58,592 nucleotides of DNA from assembly GCA_021298355.1 (NCBI GenBank), contig JAJTEH010000020.1:1-58592 (forward strand). Direction: 5' to 3'. A program made the position numbers and the translations under genes. Positions 56,686 through 58,592 of this stretch are shown here, one piece after another. The notes below the pieces were generated by a model. It did not search any database, was not told the DNA's origin, and saw nothing but the letters and a program-made list of their open reading frames with translations. Position 1 is the stretch's first letter. Every line of letters starts with the position of its first letter. The stretch is from Flammeovirgaceae bacterium (GTDB lineage Bacteria > Bacteroidota > Bacteroidia > Cytophagales > Cyclobacteriaceae).

Positions 56686-57381
56686 TCAGGAAAAATGTCT
56701 GCTCAACCACCCCACCAGGCGCCAGCGTTTGGTTATGTAAGCTACCTTCTTTTTGTTCTTTATGGCGCTATCCATTTGTGCGGCTGCTTTGTTTACATCT
56801 GCCACCCAAAACTTTGCTTTAGCTTTGGCCATTGGTGTATCTACAAAACCTGTACGCAAGTCGGTAAACTGAATCAATTTTAATTTTTCGTAAGCAGCTT
56901 TTAAACGCAAACTTTTTAAATAATTTATTTGATAGGCTTTGCTTGCATTATAGGCAGGCGCATGTCGGCTGCTCATCATGCCTGCGATGGATGTAATACT
57001 GGCAAATACTCCTTTTTCTTTTTGTTTAAAATAATGCCAACACCAATCGGCAATTTGCGTAAAGGCCACAGCATTCGTATCTACCATCGATTTTTCGATC
57101 GTAAAGTCTAACTGCTTATTGAATTCTCCTACACCCGAACTATACACTATGGCCTCGAGTTGCCCTGCTTCGCTTGCTATTTTTTCTAAATGAAAATTAT
57201 TTTGCAACGTATTTACATCGAACACGGCTATTTTAATTTGTTGTGGATATTGCTGTTGAATTTCTTGTAAGAGGTTTTCTCTTCGTCCTGTTATGTATAC
57301 TGTAATACCTTGTGCTGCCCAGCGTAAAGCTAATGCTTTGCCAATGCCTGATGATGCGCCAATGATTAATGCTTTTTTCAT
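56686..57381 (-). CDS. Short-chain dehydrogenase/reductase
   Basis: The 231-residue protein has the Rossmann glycine motif GASSGIG (residues 8-14) and a catalytic triad Ser131 (SITSIAG), Tyr144 and Lys148 (YNASK). The YSSGVGEFNK region matches the usual NNAG position loosely. Arg33-Arg34 after the second strand suggests NADPH use. The substrate is unknown. Its ATG directly follows the stop codon of the upstream histidine kinase, so the pair is translationally coupled. Confidence 0.88.
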   Translation of the reverse strand: MKKALIIGASSGIGKALALRWAAQGITVYITGRRENLLQEIQQQYPQQIKIAVFDVNTLQNNFHLEKIASEAGQLEAIVYSSGVGEFNKQLDFTIEKSMVDTNAVAFTQIADWCWHYFKQKEKGVFASITSIAGMMSSRHAPAYNASKAYQINYLKSLRLKAAYEKLKLIQFTDLRTGFVDTPMAKAKAKFWVADVNKAAAQMDSAIKNKKKVAYITKRWRLVGWLSRHFS

Positions 57382-58584
57382 TTATGTAGTTGCTGTTATG
57401 GCTTTTAAAACGATGCGAAAAGTTGTGCCTTGATTTTCTTCTGAAGATTTTACAAAAATTTGTCCGTTGTGGTACGATTCAATAATACGTTTTGCCAAGG
57501 CAAGCCCAAGGCCCCAACCTCTTTTTTTAGTGGTGAACCCAGGATTAAAAACCATCGGGATTTTAGAACGCGGAATTCCTTTTCCTGTATCCGAAATATC
57601 AATCAATACTTTGCTTTCGCTGCCTCGTAAAATTTTGATGGCAATTAATCCCGAACTACCCATAGCGTCCACTGCGTTTTTGCATAAGTTTTCTATCACC
57701 CACTCGAATAAGGGCGCGTGTACATTGGCATAAATAGTTTCTGATAAAGTATATACTTCTAATCGAACTTTGGCAGAAATGCGCGGGCGTAAATATTGTA
57801 CTACATTGTTAATCAACAGAACAACATTTTCTTGTTTAAGTACGGGTACTGAACCAATGCTGGAAAAACGCTCGGTAACAATGGTTAATTTTTTTACATC
57901 TTTTTCTAATTCATCAACAATGCCTTTTTCGCGAAGGTTGGTATCATCGCGCAACACTTCCATCCAGGCCATTAACGATGAAAGGGGTGTTCCTAATTGA
58001 TGCGCTGTTTCTTTGGCTAAACCTACCCATAATCTGTTTTGTTCTGCTTCTTTTGAATAGTTGAATGCCAGATAAGAGATAATCGCGAAGATGGCGATAA
58101 CGGATAACTGTATGTACGGATAGGCAATTAATTGTGTAAGTAAAAATGAATTTTCGTAATAAATATATTGCACAGCAAATACCTGACCGTTATCCATCAA
58201 TGAAATTTTGATGGGTTCGTATTGCTCGCGCATGGTTTCGATTTCGTCTTTTAAAAACTTTGTGATTTCGGCTTTATGTAAAGTGGTATCTACATCCACA
58301 TTACGATAGTCTAATACCTCGCCTCGCTCATCTGCAATGATGATGGGTATAGAATTATTTTGAAATAAAATTTCCTGCGTAATAAAGTTGATGTTATCTC
58401 CGCTCGCATCGTTTTCATTTACTGTATACTCTAATGTTTTAGCATACAATTGAATTTGGTCTTTCTCCTGTTCTTTTAACTGATTAACCAAAACATTGGT
58501 ATACCAGATAGATCCTGAAGAAATGCATACCGAAACCAAAAGTACAATCCACTTCCAGCGGGCTTGCGAAGTGTAGAGGTTCAT
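57382..58584 (-). CDS. Membrane sensor histidine kinase
   Basis: The 400-residue protein has two membrane helices (near 12-30 and 155-175) around a periplasmic domain of about 120 residues, a HisKA domain with His195 in KETAHQLGTPLSS, and an ATPase domain with NLCKNAVDAM, DTGKGIPRSKIPMVFNPGF and GWGLGLALAKRI. The cognate regulator is not seen next to it; the next gene is an SDR, and further genes may lie past the right edge. The start falls about 8 bases from the window end, so upstream elements are missing. Confidence 0.9.
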   Translation of the reverse strand: MNLYTSQARWKWIVLLVSVCISSGSIWYTNVLVNQLKEQEKDQIQLYAKTLEYTVNENDASGDNINFITQEILFQNNSIPIIIADERGEVLDYRNVDVDTTLHKAEITKFLKDEIETMREQYEPIKISLMDNGQVFAVQYIYYENSFLLTQLIAYPYIQLSVIAIFAIISYLAFNYSKEAEQNRLWVGLAKETAHQLGTPLSSLMAWMEVLRDDTNLREKGIVDELEKDVKKLTIVTERFSSIGSVPVLKQENVVLLINNVVQYLRPRISAKVRLEVYTLSETIYANVHAPLFEWVIENLCKNAVDAMGSSGLIAIKILRGSESKVLIDISDTGKGIPRSKIPMVFNPGFTTKKRGWGLGLALAKRIIESYHNGQIFVKSSEENQGTTFRIVLKAITATT

Positions 58585-58592
58585 GGTAGGCA

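Overview
The window looks like a chromosomal segment of a member of the Bacteroidota, probably Cytophagales- or Chitinophagales-like. The evidence is three proteins with C-terminal type IX secretion (T9SS) sorting tails, an atpD-atpC pair with a short epsilon subunit, promoter elements of the Bacteroidota type (TTTG ... TAnnTTTG), few Shine-Dalgarno sequences, and typical families (YDG and ELWxxDGT repeats, DUF2911, DUF3575, WG repeats). There are no rRNA, tRNA, CRISPR, transposase or integrase genes.

Layout. Positions 1-23705 hold large exported proteins: a giant YDG-repeat protein cut by the left edge, an ELWxxDGT-repeat protein, an 805-residue T9SS cargo, a LytS-type sensor kinase with periplasmic TPRs, and a 3099-residue protein made of seven LamG-like units. 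Positions 23845-31191 are mixed housekeeping and stress genes: small membrane proteins, a divergent oxyR/katG pair with an OxyR-box-like site, a DUF2911 protein, an S24-type repressor with operator-like repeats, a CPBP protease and a lipoprotein. Positions 31848-35705 hold a beta-barrel protein and a tight four-gene signalling operon (lipoprotein, polytopic membrane protein, histidine kinase, LuxR-type regulator).

Positions 35706-39990 are the most accessory part. They contain an 18-copy 21-bp minisatellite free of stops in all six frames of its consensus, an imperfect inverted repeat with attC-like layout, a long hairpin, three diverged copies of a terminator-like repeat, and four genes for small or unfamiliar membrane proteins. 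This could be a cassette-type insertion next to a large alpha-2-macroglobulin gene (39991-45573).

Positions 46139-52717 carry lipoproteins, a TPR-caspase protein, an MBL-fold/rhodanese gene broken by an internal deletion with frameshift, a WG-repeat protein and a small outer-membrane protein. Positions 52932-58584 contain the atpD-atpC operon with a strong promoter, a second truncated atpC 3' end about 1.8 kb away with a polytopic membrane protein gene between the copies, and a histidine kinase/SDR pair.

The strongest leads are the duplicated atpC 3' end, the deleted MBL/rhodanese gene, the minisatellite and repeat-bounded island, and the lipoprotein-membrane-protein-kinase-regulator operon. 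All family names rest on reading the translations, not on searches.
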